A DNA stretch of 64,000 nt from Diabrotica undecimpunctata (lineage: Eukaryota > Arthropoda > Insecta > Coleoptera > Chrysomelidae): NCBI RefSeq assembly GCF_040954645.1, contig NC_092806.1, forward strand, positions 310,001 through 374,000, written 5' to 3'. Under the pieces are notes generated by a model. The model was not told the origin of the DNA. It saw only the letters and a program-made list of their open reading frames with translations, and did not search any database. The first letter of the stretch is position 1. Each line of letters begins with the position of its first letter. Below are positions 1 to 13,829 of the stretch, in pieces. A program made the position numbers and the translations under genes.

Positions 1-175
1 ATCCTATGTCATTAGAGACTATAAAGTGTAAACGCATGCCAAAAATAGATCACTTAAAGCTGTGGTGATTAGAGTTTAGAATAAATTTTTTGGAAGTTTT
101 GAAAAAAAAGTTTTCAGTGTTTTATTGTTACATAAAATGAATTTCCATCAAGTAATGGTCGAATCCATCAATTAT
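1..175 (+). mobile_element. Penelope-like element, 3' tail (copy 1, partial)
   Basis: This is the end of a PLE running in from the left edge. It shares blocks with two other tails in this window: the run around 'gactataaagtgtaaacgc', 'aaaaatagatcac', the 'aataaattttttggaagtttt' type block, and the final 'tttccatcaagtaatggtcg' block (compare 8030-8220 and 49125-49262). The hammerhead-like stretch seen in the other two copies is scrambled here. No protein domain is left in this copy. The PLE assignment rests on the GIY-YIG sequence upstream of the matching tails. Confidence 0.6.
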
Positions 176-177
176 AT

Positions 178-870
178 GAAAATAAGTAACCAACCACAAA
201 TCTTACGACCACTTATTATAGAAAACGACGTAATTGAAGCAGAGAATGAATTTGTATACCTGGGAGCGCTTCTTATTACTGAAAATATTACTGCCGCAGA
301 GATAAAACGCTAACCGATGCTATTTTGGGTTGAATCTGCTCCTTAAATTCACAATTATAACGAGAAATACAAAAATAAATCTCTACAAAACAATAATAAG
401 CCCAGTCCTAACATATGGTTCAGAGACTTGGACTCTAACAAAAAGTCATGAAAACATGTTAGGACGTTACGAAAGAAAGTACTAAGGCGAATCTATAGAG
501 CAGTGACTGACAATGGAGTGTAGAGAAGACGATACAACTTCGAACTTTATAGAATATACCAGAAACCAGACATCGTAAAACATATTAAGATAGGACGTCT
601 GAGGTGAGATGGGATGTCTGAGGATAGGGCATGTAATGCGAATGGAACAAAATGACCCAGCTAGAAAAACGTTCCTTGATAGATCCATTGGTCAGAGAAG
701 AAGAGGAAGACCCAGAACAAGGTTACTTGATAACATTGATGAAGACATGAGAAATATGGGAATACGCGCTTGGCGGAGGAAGGTGATGAATAGGGACGAC
801 TGTAGAGAAATTCTTGAGGAGGTTAGGACGCAGGGTTGTAAAGCCAGAATGATAATGATGATGAACTATT
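178..870 (+). pseudogene. RTE-like LINE, C-terminal part of ORF2 with 3' end
   Basis: Read over two or three frames, this gives the region after the reverse transcriptase: FVYLGALL (about 255), a match to the usual 'LTYGSETWTLTK' segment (about 405-450), RRIYRAVTD, then GHVMRMEQND, GQRRRGRPRTR and a final block ending near 850. This is the typical C-terminus of RTE/CFDP2-like insect LINEs. The DNA ends in a short ATGATAATGATGATGA tail, the kind of simple-repeat 3' end these elements carry. Frameshifts and stops show it is dead. It begins directly after the PLE tail. The 8515-8690 minus-strand fragment is from the same or a close family (shared RSIGQ motif). Confidence 0.7.
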
Positions 871-1025
871 GAATTTCAACTACCTCAAAATAGATGTATT
901 AAATGATAGATATGCCGCAAAGAGCGAATGAAAAAACAAGTCAAAAAGTCAGCCAGAATATCTGGATACTTAACAAATATCGTATGGGAGAACAAAAATA
1001 TGACCATAAAGACCAAAATCCGAAT

Positions 1026-1027
1026 AT

Positions 1028-1082
<55 letters not shown>

Positions 1083-1090
1083 TTATATAT

Positions 1091-1169
<79 letters not shown>
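1026..1169. repeat. (TA)n microsatellite
   Basis: About 140 bp of nearly pure TA dinucleotide with a few interruptions. It abuts the left side of the 1201-1490 palindrome. The long 'IYIYIY' reading frames here are only translated repeat. Confidence 0.95.
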
Positions 1170-1172
<3 letters not shown>

Positions 1173-1286
1173 CGGAAAGATTTCCGCGGTTAGTACAATT
1201 AAACTTAGAGCTAAGATTAATATTATTATAAAAATTAATATTAAACTCACCAGTCTTCCGGGTTGAACCGCGTCGATATCCATTTT

Positions 1287-1326
1287 GCCAAGCTTTCGAC
1301 ATCCTCTCTGATGTCTTCTTCAGGGC
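1287..1326 (-). ncRNA. Hammerhead-ribozyme-like motif in palindrome, left arm
   Basis: Mirror copy of the motif at 1365-1404, identical and read on the minus strand. The core CTGAAGA corresponds to plus-strand 1317-1323, GAA to 1295-1297 and AGCT to 1291-1294. The same limits apply. Confidence 0.4.
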
Positions 1327-1364
1327 TTCCGAGGTCTCAGTCTCCCGAGCCCCCAGACACTGAA

Positions 1365-1404
1365 GCCCTGAAGAAGACATCAGAGAGGATGTCGAAAGCT
1401 TGGC
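1365..1404 (+). ncRNA. Hammerhead-ribozyme-like motif in palindrome, right arm
   Basis: The order is GCC (stem I, 1365-1367), CTGAAGA (core, 1368-1374), one extra A, GACATC / GATGTC (stem II, 1376-1381 and 1388-1393), GAA (1394-1396), self-complementary AGCT (stem III, 1397-1400), T (cleavage nucleotide, 1401), GGC (stem I partner). All invariant core bases are there. Weak points are the unpaired A before stem II and a stem I of only 3 bp. It may be a decayed or very minimal type I hammerhead that would need dimerisation. Confidence 0.4.
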
Positions 1405-1487
1405 AAAATGGATATCGACGCGGTTCAACCCGGAAGACTGGTGAGTTTAATATTAATTTTTATAATAATATTAATCTTAGCTCTAAG

Positions 1488-2597
<1,110 letters not shown>

Positions 2598-2599
2598 TA

Positions 2600-3215
2600 A
2601 AAGCCGTAATAGAAGGTGATTTTAATATACACTTGGGTCAATACGAAACGAAAATTTCAATCGATATGTGAATGACTAGGTTTTGGTATCAAAAATGTTG
2701 TTGAAGATGATATGTTGGAACTAGCAGTATTACTAGATAGAACTGTTGTTAACACTTTTTTTCGGAAAAGAGCAAATCAACTTTTGACCTACAAAAGCAG
2801 ATAAAATCTTTCTTAAATCGATTTTTTCATGACAATAAAAAAAAATGTTACAATGTTAGTGAATGTAATACACAGTGGAATTTTTAAGGTAAAGACTTAA
2901 GTTGTTGGCGCTATACACTAAGAAGCTAAAAATCAAATGATAAATGTTAAAGGAGAGGAAAAAAGGTTATGTAGGGTAAAAATAGTAAAAAAATGTAACT
3001 GGAGCATAAAAGGGCGTATTAATATAATTTGGACAAATATATCTAGTATTATTAAAGATTTAATTGAAATACTTGAAAAAACCTTAAAAAGGAAGATTAA
3101 TATAGCAAGCGAAAGTCACTGTGACATGAGTGCAGTGCTTGCACCACACAATACATATAATTTGACTCCAAAAGTCAAAGGGAAAGACCATAGAACAAAG
3201 CTAGCTAATAAATAA
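2600..3215 (+). pseudogene. RTE-like LINE, endonuclease-domain fragment
   Basis: Near 2612-2645 the plus strand reads EGDFNIHLGQ, the catalytic 'GDFNxH' motif of apurinic-type endonucleases. At about 2712-2800 it reads LELAVLLDRTVVNTFF followed by LLTYKS, which matches the 'VxNTWFxKRxxHLxTYxS' block of RTE endonucleases. Several frameshifts lie between these motifs. The open stretch at 2937-3215 has no recognisable domain and may be the linker region of the same element. Confidence 0.55.
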
Positions 3216-4297
<1,082 letters not shown>

Positions 4298-4430
4298 CCG
4301 GAATGAATATAAAAGCTCTGAAATTTTAAGATCACACTAAACACTCCTTCAAAAAGGCGGTAACCCAAATGTATTTATTTGATCAACCCACCGTACTGTA
4401 TTAATATTTTAATTAGTTAGCAAAAAAGAA

Positions 4431-4816
4431 GGAGGTTTTCTTTTACTAGCATGATTGGTTATTTTTATCAGTACAGTCGAAAACAAGTTATATTTTAGCA
4501 CCAATAATAATTGTGATATGAGTAATTTGTAGGCATGCTCCAAGTAGATAGGTTTTTTTGTGATACCGATAATTGTATAGTTGTATACAAATACCTGGAA
4601 TTTATTAAATAATAAATAGTTTTATTTAAAAACTAGTGTAACTGGTATAAAAGGAGGTTTTCTTTTACTATTGCGATATAAGTAATTTGTATAATCTAAG
4701 TAGACGAGGTTTTGTTTACACACCGATAAAACTAGAATGCTGAAAGTGGTTTTATATAAATAACTGGAATTTAGTAAATAATAAATAAATGGTTTTATTT
4801 AAAAATTACTGACTAG
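4431..4816. repeat. Imperfect tandem duplication, two units
   Basis: Unit 1 starts with 'ggaggttttcttttacta' at 4431 and unit 2 with nearly the same text at 4653. Both then carry 'gatataagtaatttgta'-like, 'aagtagac/tag..gtttt' and 'aaataactggaattta-taaataataaata' blocks in the same order and end in '...actagt'. Unit 2 is shorter because of internal deletions. There is no coding signal. Confidence 0.7.
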
Positions 4817-4890
4817 TTTTAAAATTAATGTGATGGTTCTTAAAAACACTATAACAAATAAGTTTATAAAAATTAAATTCCTGACGAATT

Positions 4891-4990
4891 GGCAGAAACT
4901 AATGAAGAAGACCACAGTGGCATAGAGAATTAATACCTACTTAATTTTATTTTTCTTTATCGATTTTTGTTATTAAAAAATTTTTTTTTT
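4891..4990. repeat. Second copy of the 3766-3870 repeat
   Basis: It reads AETNEEDHSGIEN then stop on the plus strand and continues with AT-rich DNA similar to the first copy. The same sequence occurring twice about 1.1 kb apart indicates a repeat family or local duplication. Confidence 0.6.
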
Positions 4991-5117
4991 GTCAATATAC
5001 GTTATTTATGACTATTCATTTATAGATCTGATACCTCTAAAATATCAATGCTTATCACAAGCAACAAGCTTCAACCAAATATTGCGATAGACAAAGTCCG
5101 ATAAAATATCATATGTT

Positions 5118-5145
5118 ACATAGGGGAGAGTAGGGGAATATCGAC
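5118..5145 (+). repeat. Possible terminal inverted repeat of a pogo-like transposon
   Basis: 'ataggggagagtagggg' followed by 'aatatcgacc' is GC-rich and resembles the termini of insect pogo-type DDE transposons. It sits about 300 bp beyond the C-terminal end of the transposase relic at 5430-6400. I did not find a matching inverted copy on the right, so the second end is lost or too diverged. Confidence 0.35.
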
Positions 5146-5429
5146 CACTTAAGCGCTGTTCAAAATTTCGAGTAGTAATCTTTGTAATAAGATGACCACG
5201 GGTCTATGTGGTTTTTTACTTTATGCATTAGGAGTTTTTCAAATTGGTTTTGCAAACAAACAAATATATTTTTTTATAACTACTTTATAGAAAGAGGAAA
5301 AAAATTGGGTTATTTCGACCAGGATGATAGTATCGATCATAATTTACGGCAAAATCGACCAAGCACTAATACTTATTTGGAAATACATTTATTTTATTAT
5401 TTAAACATTATTTTACACTGACCATGGGT

Positions 5430-6400
5430 CACAAATATACACTCAGGCTTTTTTAGCACCAGTACAGTCAGCATGGGACAAGTTGCACAAGAACCTCACC
5501 AAATGTCAATATCATGTTCAAATTGTTCACAAATGGTACAGATTTCATCACCTTCTTTTCTCTTTTCAACTAGAGTTTTTCCTTCATTTGCAACTTTTAT
5601 TGCAACCTTTTGTAATTTCTTAATATTTTTCTCCTATTTTTTGCTTTTTAATTTCGAGTTTAGCTTTTAATGGAGTAGATGTTAATATTTGTGAATGTTT
5701 TTACTGTAAAGTTCAAAGATGAAAAACTGCAACTGGACACAACTTGGAAAGACGTATTTTCCGTTTTTTTCCTAATTTCTAGAGTTTTATCATCATCGTC
5801 GCTTAAGTTGTCTTCAGCAACTTCTTCCAATCTAACCTAAATTCAAAATCGAAAGAATTTTATAATATAATTTCAATGACAAGAAGACTTATGTCTGGAT
5901 TCTATTGCTTGTGAAATATGGGGTGTTTTCCTAGTAAATAGTAAATTTTCTGGAGCCATTATTGGACCCATCTTCAGTATTTTTTTATTGATTGAATGAC
6001 AACCTTTCTCATAAAATGCATTACGATTGATGGGGAATATTCCGGTAGTTTTGAATAGATTTAAAGCCTTCTCTGTAGAGGTAATCCTATTGTAAGCATT
6101 AAAAAAAAACGGCTATATCACTATCTTTAATTTTTTCAAAATTTGTGCTCTTTATCTACTTATCACATTCTTTATGGTCAGCTGTTTTTAATGCCTTGTA
6201 AAAAGTTACATCCAGAGGCTGCGTTTTATGAGATGTGTGGGGCGGGAGTGATAATAAATGGATGCCAGAATTTCGACAAAAACTGTACGAAGCTAAAGAG
6301 TAATGAGTGCAATGGTTATCAGTTATTAGAAGAATAGGTTGTTCTGGAGTAGCGCTAGCAAATTTTGCGAAGTGTTGCATTTTTTCATTAGAGAAGCCTA
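5430..6400 (-). pseudogene. DDE transposase remnant (pogo/jerky type)
   Basis: The minus-strand frame at 6156-6380 reads ILLITDNHCTHYS, then LLSLPPHTSHKTQPLDV and FYKALK. These are hallmarks of the DDE_1 transposase core: a catalytic Asp in 'DNHxTH' and the 'LPPHTSHxxQPLD' block. Downstream, near 5480-5570, another frame gives ICTICEQFE and W.GSCATC, a cysteine pattern like the zinc-binding C-terminus of this family. Stops and frame changes separate the parts, so it is inactive. Sequence to about 6700 may hold the missing N-terminal part, but I cannot see motifs there. Confidence 0.7.
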
Positions 6401-7790
6401 AAAATATGTGATTTGTCGCTTACGATGTTTTGTCAAAAATTTATCGATATGTAAATGAAATGATAACAGCAAATAAATATGGACACTAAATTACAAATGA
6501 AGTTACAATTAAAAATTGATACGTGGGTCCTTACAGGTAAGCCTTTCCCCTTACCTCATATTTACTAGTTATTCCATGTACTTATTAAGTACATTATATA
6601 TTACAATAAATATATAAAAAATAAAAATTTTAGACAACCGACATGACGAACTATTCGAGTAAGAAGACTATTAAGAAATGCGTTCTATTTATTGCATAAA
6701 CCTTTAACGTTTACGACAAAATATATTTCTATTTGGTACGTTTTTTAGAAAAAGCATATTCTAACACAAATCCAAACTATGTACAACAAAATGACACAAC
6801 CAATGTAAGCAGACGCACTTACGTAAACTTTATCGAAAAAGTTTTGATATAAAGCGAAGCTAAGGAATAGTGACTAACTACCACAATTTGCATTACAAGT
6901 AATTTCGGCTCGTATACTAGAAACACCAGAGAATACGCGAGTTAAAGTTCTAGCTAGCTTTTCAGAAGAGTAAAACTACAACCTAATTCCACGAGGAGAA
7001 CAAAACTGGAGTCTTATTATGGAATTCTAAATTACCAACAAGGCTTTACAAATTGAAATGCCGGCTTTGTTTAGCCGAAACATTCGTTGGCGTTATTTGG
7101 AAAATGCTTAAGATTGTTTAGTGGTAAAATTAATTTGAATAATATTTGGGGTATGTAAGGAAAACATACTTATGCAGAAAAATGATATGTGGAGAATTAT
7201 TCCTAGGACATATAAAAAGCTGAATGTGAGATCTAATACAATAATAGTTTTAAGTATTATTATTAAGAATTTAAAAATCAGATGTACACATGGGTGCTTG
7301 AGGATAGGGATCGAACTACTCAGTATGTAGTTGATTCGAAAAAAATAAAACAAGAAAATGCGAGGAAGTACGTGCGAAAAAAAGATAAAATAAAAACAAA
7401 AAATAATAAGACAATGGAATCAACAAGTTAAAAAGGCAATAATTAAAACAGTATTTGAAGAGAGAAACAATTAAAAATACAAAGAAGGTCTAAAGAAGAA
7501 GATTTCAATGCTAACACATCAGAAAATAAACAAGTTACATCATTCCTCTAATTAATATAATCCAAGGCAATCTATTGAAATGGAAATGGCACCAGGTAAT
7601 TTTTAGGTGCAACTATCACACTACCGTCTGCAATATAATAAGATTATCCCATCGTTCCAAATTGACGCCATTTATCTCGTGATAGTTTATTAGTTTTCTT
7701 GTAAAGTGCTTTATGTAGGCCTCATACTATTGTTAAATACATCTTCAGTGTCTAAAAGTGCACCAACGATACTTTATTGAGGTGTAAGCT
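6401..7790. other. No gene recognised
   Basis: AT-rich, stop-rich sequence. The minus-strand open frame at 7108-7353 is hydrophobic and low-complexity, and I see no family in it. Confidence 0.5.
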
Positions 7791-7805
7791 CAATATACAT
7801 ATAGC

Positions 7806-8222
7806 TAAATATACATCGGTCAAACTGGTAGAACTTTTAATAAACGTATAGCAGAACATAAAAGGGCTTTCTATAATAGAAAAACAGAATTATTATTTTA
7901 ATGACGAATTTCAAATTCCTCACATCCAAAATAAAAGCCTTAAGCTATCTTTATTAGAATCTATGAAAATTAACAAATTAAAATATACAGACATAATTCT
8001 GAATGACCAACAACAGTCTTCTCTTCCACAACCGATTCAGTTAAAGACTATAAAGTGTAAACACACACCAAAAATAGATCACTTGAGAAAGTCACTCTGC
8101 CGAAACATCTGTAGTAATAAGATATTATATTAAATTTTGTGGAAGTTTTTCAGACCAAGTTTTTAGTGCTTTAGTTATAAAAAATAAATTTCCATCAACT
8201 TACGGTCGAATCCATCACTTAT
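7806..8222 (+). pseudogene. Penelope-like element: GIY-YIG endonuclease end and 3' tail (copy 2)
   Basis: From 7815 the plus strand reads IGQTGRTFNKRIAEHKRAF, the second half of a GIY-YIG nuclease domain with the conserved Arg and Glu-His. A stop follows and later frames continue the PLE C-terminus (FQI..IQNKSLKLSLLES). The non-coding tail then has 'gactataaagtgtaaac', 'gatcacttgagaaag', 'ctctgccgaaacatctgtag' and the terminal 'ccatcaacttacggtcgaatc' block. PLEs couple a telomerase-like reverse transcriptase to this nuclease; the polymerase part is absent here. Related tails lie at 1-175 and 48806-49262, all in the same orientation. Confidence 0.7.
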
Positions 8223-8514
8223 TGAGCAATTATTTGTTCTAGGATTTCTATATCTAGTATTGTATTTAAAGAATACAACAACTCCAGAAGGAGGAACAAC
8301 GTTAACTTCGGGTTCACAATTATGTAGTTATGACGTATTTTGCTTAAAGCAGATTATAGAAACAGAAGGCAAAAAGTCAAGATATACACGTAATTCTTTA
8401 TCTACGATAGCTCTATAATACAGCACCAAAAAAACTTTGGGAACTACTTGGGGATACAAATATAAATCACATGCTTACAAATGTACTACAAAACCTATAC
8501 AATAGTTCTTTCAT

Positions 8515-8690
8515 TACAACCTTATGTAGCTCTAGCCTGCTCAATAATTTTTCCCTAGTCTTGCCTATCCATCGTCTTCTTCCGTGAATCATGCACTTCT
8601 ATGTTTCTCATATCTTGTTCGATATTAAAAGCAATTATTTTTCTGAGTAGTCCTATTTTTTTCTGCCCAATGGATCTATCAATGAGATAT
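8515..8690 (-). pseudogene. RTE-like LINE, extreme C-terminal fragment
   Basis: The minus strand gives DRSIGQK, then DMRNIEVHDSRKKTMDRQD and IIEQARAT, which lines up with DRSIGQR...DMRNMGIRAWRRKVMNRDD in the 178-870 element. Internal stops are present. It is about 170 bp of a family that occurs at least twice in the window. Confidence 0.6.
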
Positions 8691-8959
8691 ATAATTTATC
8701 TATATTTCGAATTAAAATGGAAAACATCTTATCATCTGAATATGTTGCGATGAAAAGGCTATGGAAACACTTTAAAATATGTATAGCAAAATCATTGCAT
8801 AATTAGAAAAAAGTGCTATGATTGGTACATAGTACTAAATATTATCTATCTCTATATACTTCAGAAGATTATATCAGAAATAAAAAACAATAAATATCTT
8901 ACTCTTGGAACAGGCATAGCCAATCTTGTATAAGAACACCAGAAGGATATACCAAAATA

Positions 8960-9425
8960 ACATTGTTTAATAGAAAAGATACAGACAATTTAGAATGTCC
9001 ACCAAAATAGTATAAGCCAAGAAACCTATAGGATAATTTAACGGAATTCTCTGGGATAAAGATATAATGAAGAAGACAAAGTTTGCTTGTGACGCTATTG
9101 TGAAAATAATGTCATATGATTGTGAAACTAATAGAAACAAACAAACAAAAAATAGAAGCTACGGATATTGATGCAACTAGGAAACATTGAGAATTTCGAG
9201 AGGGACACTATTAGAACTGATAAGTTCAGGGACAGCATCTGAATAGAAGACATAGTAGTGGATAGTGTGTCCATATACAACGAATGGAAAAGCCTACACT
9301 GTCAAAGTAAATACTAGAACGAAAGACAAATGAAAGAAAGACCGAAAAAACGTTGATGAAGGGAATTAAAAACTTCCAAAGAACGTGAACAGAAGAAAAA
9401 TGACATGAAAGAGAATTACAATGCA
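8960..9425 (+). pseudogene. RTE-like LINE, degraded C-terminal region
   Basis: Over shifting frames the plus strand yields NGILWD, YDCET, NRNKQTKIEATDIDATRK, RISRGTL and then RMEKPTLSKQILERKTNERK. The order fits the 'YGCETW...NKxKIEATEMD..RRxxRISR...RMxxxRLPKQxLEW.P' tail of RTE-like LINEs. It is badly decayed, with many stops. Confidence 0.45.
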
Positions 9426-9429
9426 ATAA

Positions 9430-10890
9430 TACAAGGATTTAAATTATGGATCAGATAACGCCGAAAAGCCTTTCTTTTATTATTTTCTTTCACTTCTATT
9501 ATTTATCATTTACGAATAAGCCTATATTGCAAATTTCAATTACTTTTACTTGAAATATTGATACACGAATAATTTGCCACTATGGTTTATACATAAATAT
9601 TCAAGGCTTTCCGAAAAGTCCTCATCTCCCGTCCGTCGAAAAGCTTTTCCAATCCAGCCGATGCATTTCGCCTTCCGAGAAATTTACATAAAACTGTAAT
9701 TAATCATCTTTGTGCAATTTCAACTGCTCTCATTTGCACCGAAGGACCAATGGTTGATTTTTCAATCGGCAATCGACCTTTCTTTAATGAAAAATATAAG
9801 TGGGGTCTCCCAGGGATCGACGAAGATGAATATTAGGAATATTAAGTAGACGATGACTTCTCTGGTATTAAAACGAATGATTAATGGATAGATTTTTGTA
9901 GGAATTTGTAAGATGTTTAAGGAATCAGTTCAATCATAATATAAAAAATATTACTTTTTTTAAACGTGCTCGGTGTTTAAAGTAAACAATATATAAGCAC
10001 AATACCTTTTCAGCGTGAGAAATGTCCTTGTCACGAATAATAACATTTTTTCTATTCATATTGAGTACTCATATAAACGAAAGTTTTTGTAACGTCAATG
10101 AATGTGCCTACTGTGAAGTAAACAGACTGTGTGTCATAAGTAACAGTCTCAGTCAATTCATTAAGTTCACTTATAAAAATATTCTTGGATGTTCCTATTA
10201 AATTATTTTTATGAGGTTAGAAAATTAAATAAAATCAGGGTTCACACCAGTTTTAATAAATATTTTGCTATTTTTTTTATCAGATGGGCTAGTAATCTCG
10301 ATAGGACTGTAGTATTTTGAGTTTAAACTAAGATTTATTGAATTCAGTGTCATTAGGAAGAAATGCGATTTAGAGATCACACCATGACTAAACATCATTT
10401 TTAAAATAAGCTAATCTTTGTCATGTTATGTAAAAGGGGCAACAATGTTTACAAAACGACGATTTTAAGTTTTTATAATAAAATTATTTATACAGAAGTA
10501 TAAGCTAAAATTACAAAGAAAAACAAAGTATGATAAAAAAAATTGGAATACAATAAACAGCCGGTACTCATTTTATCTTTTGTTGGTCAAATTTTATGAC
10601 ATCGACTGGATGTATTAGTGCACATATTATGATTTGCTTAAATCAGCTGTATTGTAAATACTTTTTCTCGATAATTTCAAATAGTTCGTATCTACCTATA
10701 AATCCGGTCAAGGGCTTTTTCAAAACATTGATAGATATAGGTTCGTAGAAAAAACCAAACGAAAGCAAACACTTTTGCAAAAGAATTTAAGGAAAAAGAT
10801 AACTGATCCTAGAGACTAATGTGCAAATATACAATGTAATAGTGATGCCTATGCATATGTAAGTCAGTGAAAATTGAACACTTTAAAAAA
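9430..10890. other. Unannotated stretch with a GC-richer island at about 9590-9850
   Basis: No open frame with a recognisable domain. The 9590-9850 part ('ctcatctcccgtccgtcg', 'gcatttcgccttccgag', 'cttgcaccgaagg'-like text) is clearly less AT-rich and non-repetitive, unlike the flanking DNA. It could be a conserved non-coding element or a forgotten exon. Confidence 0.4.
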
Positions 10891-10895
10891 TATAA

Positions 10896-11850
10896 TACAG
10901 TCGACTATCGATAACTTGAACTTTTCGGGGCCACAGACATTAATTTGTAACTTATCGAAAATTCTAGTTATCAAGATTTTAATTCGAGTTATTAAGAGTA
11001 GATAAAAATAGATATATTTTAATTGCTACGTATAAGGATTTCTCAATATATGTACATCATATTAGTTTTGTACAATTGTGTACATGTTTTAAAAACTACT
11101 TTTAAAGTCACCATTTTAACATAAAAACACTTTTAATAATTTATTTTTTATAAAACTGGGAATTGTAGATTGTTGAAATTTTTGCTTACGTGAATTCATT
11201 GCATTTGCAACAGCATTCTAATGCCCAAAGATTTTTGGCCGAACTCCCTAACATCCTTCTAAAACAATCTCAACATCTCTTCAGCACTTCTGGCTTATTT
11301 TGTAGTAGGCATAATAGGTAGATGACTACTGTTTTCAAGATTTTCACCATTTCCTAAATGTTCCTTGAGCACTTTTACTTCCGTCACTATTGTGGCAAAA
11401 ACTAGATCCTCCAAATCATCAGCAACAAATTCTTCGAACTGAAGACTGGGGACGACTAAATGCATTGTACGATTTGTCCAGTCAGGAGCAAAATCTTGTG
11501 GTTAATTTTCTTTTTCTTCTGTGACTAAATTGTTTCGTAATCCACAAAAAGTAGAACAATTACTCACAGTTGTCGCAGACACATCGTCCCAATATATTTT
11601 TTTAAAAATAATTGCCTGAAGAATGTTGATCTTTCGCAAAAGATCATCATCTTCGATTTTGGTTAATTAAAAATTTAACCATCTCTGTGCTAAATTTAAA
11701 TTTTATTATAATTTCTAAGTCAAGTGGCTGCAGCTTTGGCGTTGTATAAGGTGAGGCGTATTCAATCTTCAGTGTAGAAAGTGAAGGAATATGTCTATGA
11801 GCTGTTCAGTTGTCGATGAATGGCAATGCTATTTATTTTTGTTGACGGGT
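10896..11850 (-). pseudogene. Tigger/pogo transposon relic with one TIR
   Basis: On the minus strand, 11640-11840 reads FIDN.TAHRHIPSLSTLKIEYA.PYTTPKLQPLD, the second catalytic Asp and 'PNTTxxxQPLDxGII' block of Tigger-type DDE transposases. It then reads LQAIIFIKK and VSATTVSNCSTFCGLRNN, and further on EFVADDLEDLVFATIV. The plus-strand boundary at 10898 is CAGTCGACTATCGATAAC preceded by TA, the classic pogo/Tigger terminus and TA target. The N-terminal DNA-binding half is missing; LINE sequence starts at about 11870. Stops and frameshifts make it inactive. Confidence 0.7.
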
Positions 11851-11869
11851 TCTCTTATAATTTTTTGAA

Positions 11870-12330
11870 GTGCCTATCCAGTCTAAAAGATTTGTGGTTG
11901 TTGTGTTAAACCACGTACGTAGATTTTTCAGTCAGAAAATCCTTTGTCTACCTAGTTCCCGCTTTCCTCTTACTTTTCCTTGTAAAATTGGTTGCAGCAA
12001 TTCATATATTTCGCTGTTCCTCATGATGTGACCGAGGTATTCGTTTTTGGCTGTTTTTTATTTTGGTTAACAAGTCTTTTTGTTTTTGCATTCTCAATAA
12101 AACGTCCTAATGTCTTTACCCCAGACCAATAGTCATTTCTTGATTTTAAATTGGTCGTATACTTCGTCGGCAAAGATTTGACATTTACAAATTACTTCGG
12201 ATTTTTTCGGCAAATTTTCCGGTAAAGAAAGGCAAGTTTTTTACCTTTTACGTGCTCTAGTTATCTTTCCTGAATTGGGTTCTCTTACTATTGGTATTAG
12301 CTTGTGTATTAGACTAATGGTTAGTTTTCC
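11870..12330 (-). pseudogene. LINE (RTE-like) C-terminal fragment
   Basis: The minus strand reads SRNDYWSGVKTLGRFIENAK, then YLGHIMRNSEIYELLQPILQ, GKVRGKRELGRQRIF and LKNLRTWFNTTTTNLLDW. This is the familiar C-terminus of a LINE ('YLGHIMRN...LLQLILQGKV.GKRGPGRRR.SWLKNLRTW'). One frame change and a stop are visible. It probably cut off the Tigger relic on its left. Confidence 0.65.
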
Positions 12331-12379
12331 GTTTACCTTTTGAAGTGTCAAGTCTCTTGTCAAACATTCTTATATTGAC

Positions 12380-12790
12380 TCTCGCTCGAATTGATCAGTT
12401 TCCATTGGTTCTGTATCTTTGTTTTCTCCGCTTTGCCCAAGAGATTCTATTTCACTTAAACTTTCATCAGCAGGTTTAAAATCTATCGGTTCCATCTCCC
12501 CAATTTTATTTTTTGATTTTAAGAAATCCTCAACTGATTTTATGTCAGTTCCTTCTCATTCATTTAATTAAATTGTTGACATCTTCAATTTCCTCTTTTA
12601 TAGTATCATATTTATTTAAAATTTCATTTATTGTAGCTGTGACTGTATTTATTTGTTTTAAGTTTCTCTTTAATTTCAGTACTCCCAGCTGTTACGGTTA
12701 TTTCTCTTTAAAAATCAGTTTTCAATAGATCTAGCTGTTCACTATAAACTGTATTTGACTTTTCAATATTTAAACTTTTAACCATAGCAT
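12380..12790 (-). pseudogene. Possible retroelement ORF1-like coiled-coil fragment
   Basis: From a Met at about 12783 on the minus strand comes MVKSLNIEKSNTVYSEQLDLLKT, then TAGSTEIKEKLKTN and similar Lys/Glu-rich, heptad-like stretches broken by stops. This resembles the coiled-coil ORF1 or Gag part of a retroelement, but no diagnostic domain is visible. The assignment is weak. Confidence 0.25.
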
Positions 12791-12799
12791 AAAAAATAT

Positions 12800-13825
12800 T
12801 TAAAAGTGTAAAAAGCAGAACAAACAACTTGAAGACAACAATAATATACACACATAGACGATAAAAATAGAAAAAGTGATACAGAACAAGAGAAGGAAGA
12901 GGAAAACGAAGTAGGCCTAGAAAGAAGTCGATGAAACAAAGTTTATAAAGTCTGGATTAAGAGAGCCGATAACATAGGAAAAAAATTGCTGAAAACCGGA
13001 AGGTGTGGATAATATGGTTACGAATCCAATATCCTTTATAGCCATAAGGGATGCAAGAAAAGGAAAAAGTATTTTTAGAGTCCTTTAATTTAGCAAATTT
13101 TAATATAGGACCCAAATATCATATTTTGTGAGAAATTTGTTATAATTTTTTTAGATTGTTATATCAGGGTGGATTATTTATTTGTGGAGGCTTCTGTACA
13201 ATTTTCAGTCGAAACGTCAGATAAACTATTTCTAAATGCATTTGTGACAAATTTCAAGAAGAATTAGTAATTAAAAATCTACAAATAATGAAAAAACGTT
13301 AACGTTACTAAATTATAAGCAAAATTATATTCAGTATTTAATATTCCATCAGCGAAGTATATTAACCTCGAAGCACTCTCGTTATATCCGCGCCTCTGCT
13401 TCTCCTTACACAATAAACTCTTTCAGTTCTTTCTTTTCCAAAACATTACACTTGCACATAGAATAAAATTCAAATTTAATATTCCCATAGCGGGTTAAAC
13501 GCAGTTCACAAAAGAAAGCGCCCTTAATGTCCTCCCGGTGGACGGAGCAGCAATTTTCTTGTTTTCTTTCCAAATATTAAAACGTAAGGAATTCTTGAGG
13601 GAGGTCATATTTGTTCCGTGATACTACGAGACGGCATTGCTACTAAACGTAAGGAGTGTTGTTACTGCTAGTACTTGAAAATGGGTCCCGAACGTATTAA
13701 GCAGCTGAATTTGTTGTTTGGGATGTCTCGAAACTGGTGATTGTCAAATATTGAAAAATAAAAAAAAAATATTAAGTATGATCAAACAATGTGATATAAG
13801 ATAAGCAAACTGTCTATTATTCGTA
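12800..13825. other. Unannotated stretch; GC-richer island at about 13340-13740
   Basis: At 12890-13050 the plus strand has Arg/Lys-rich text (PRKKSMKQ, NRKVW) that faintly resembles a LINE C-terminus. The region 13340-13740 is a non-repetitive, less AT-rich island without a clear reading frame. I see no gene. Confidence 0.4.
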
Positions 13826-13829
13826 ATAC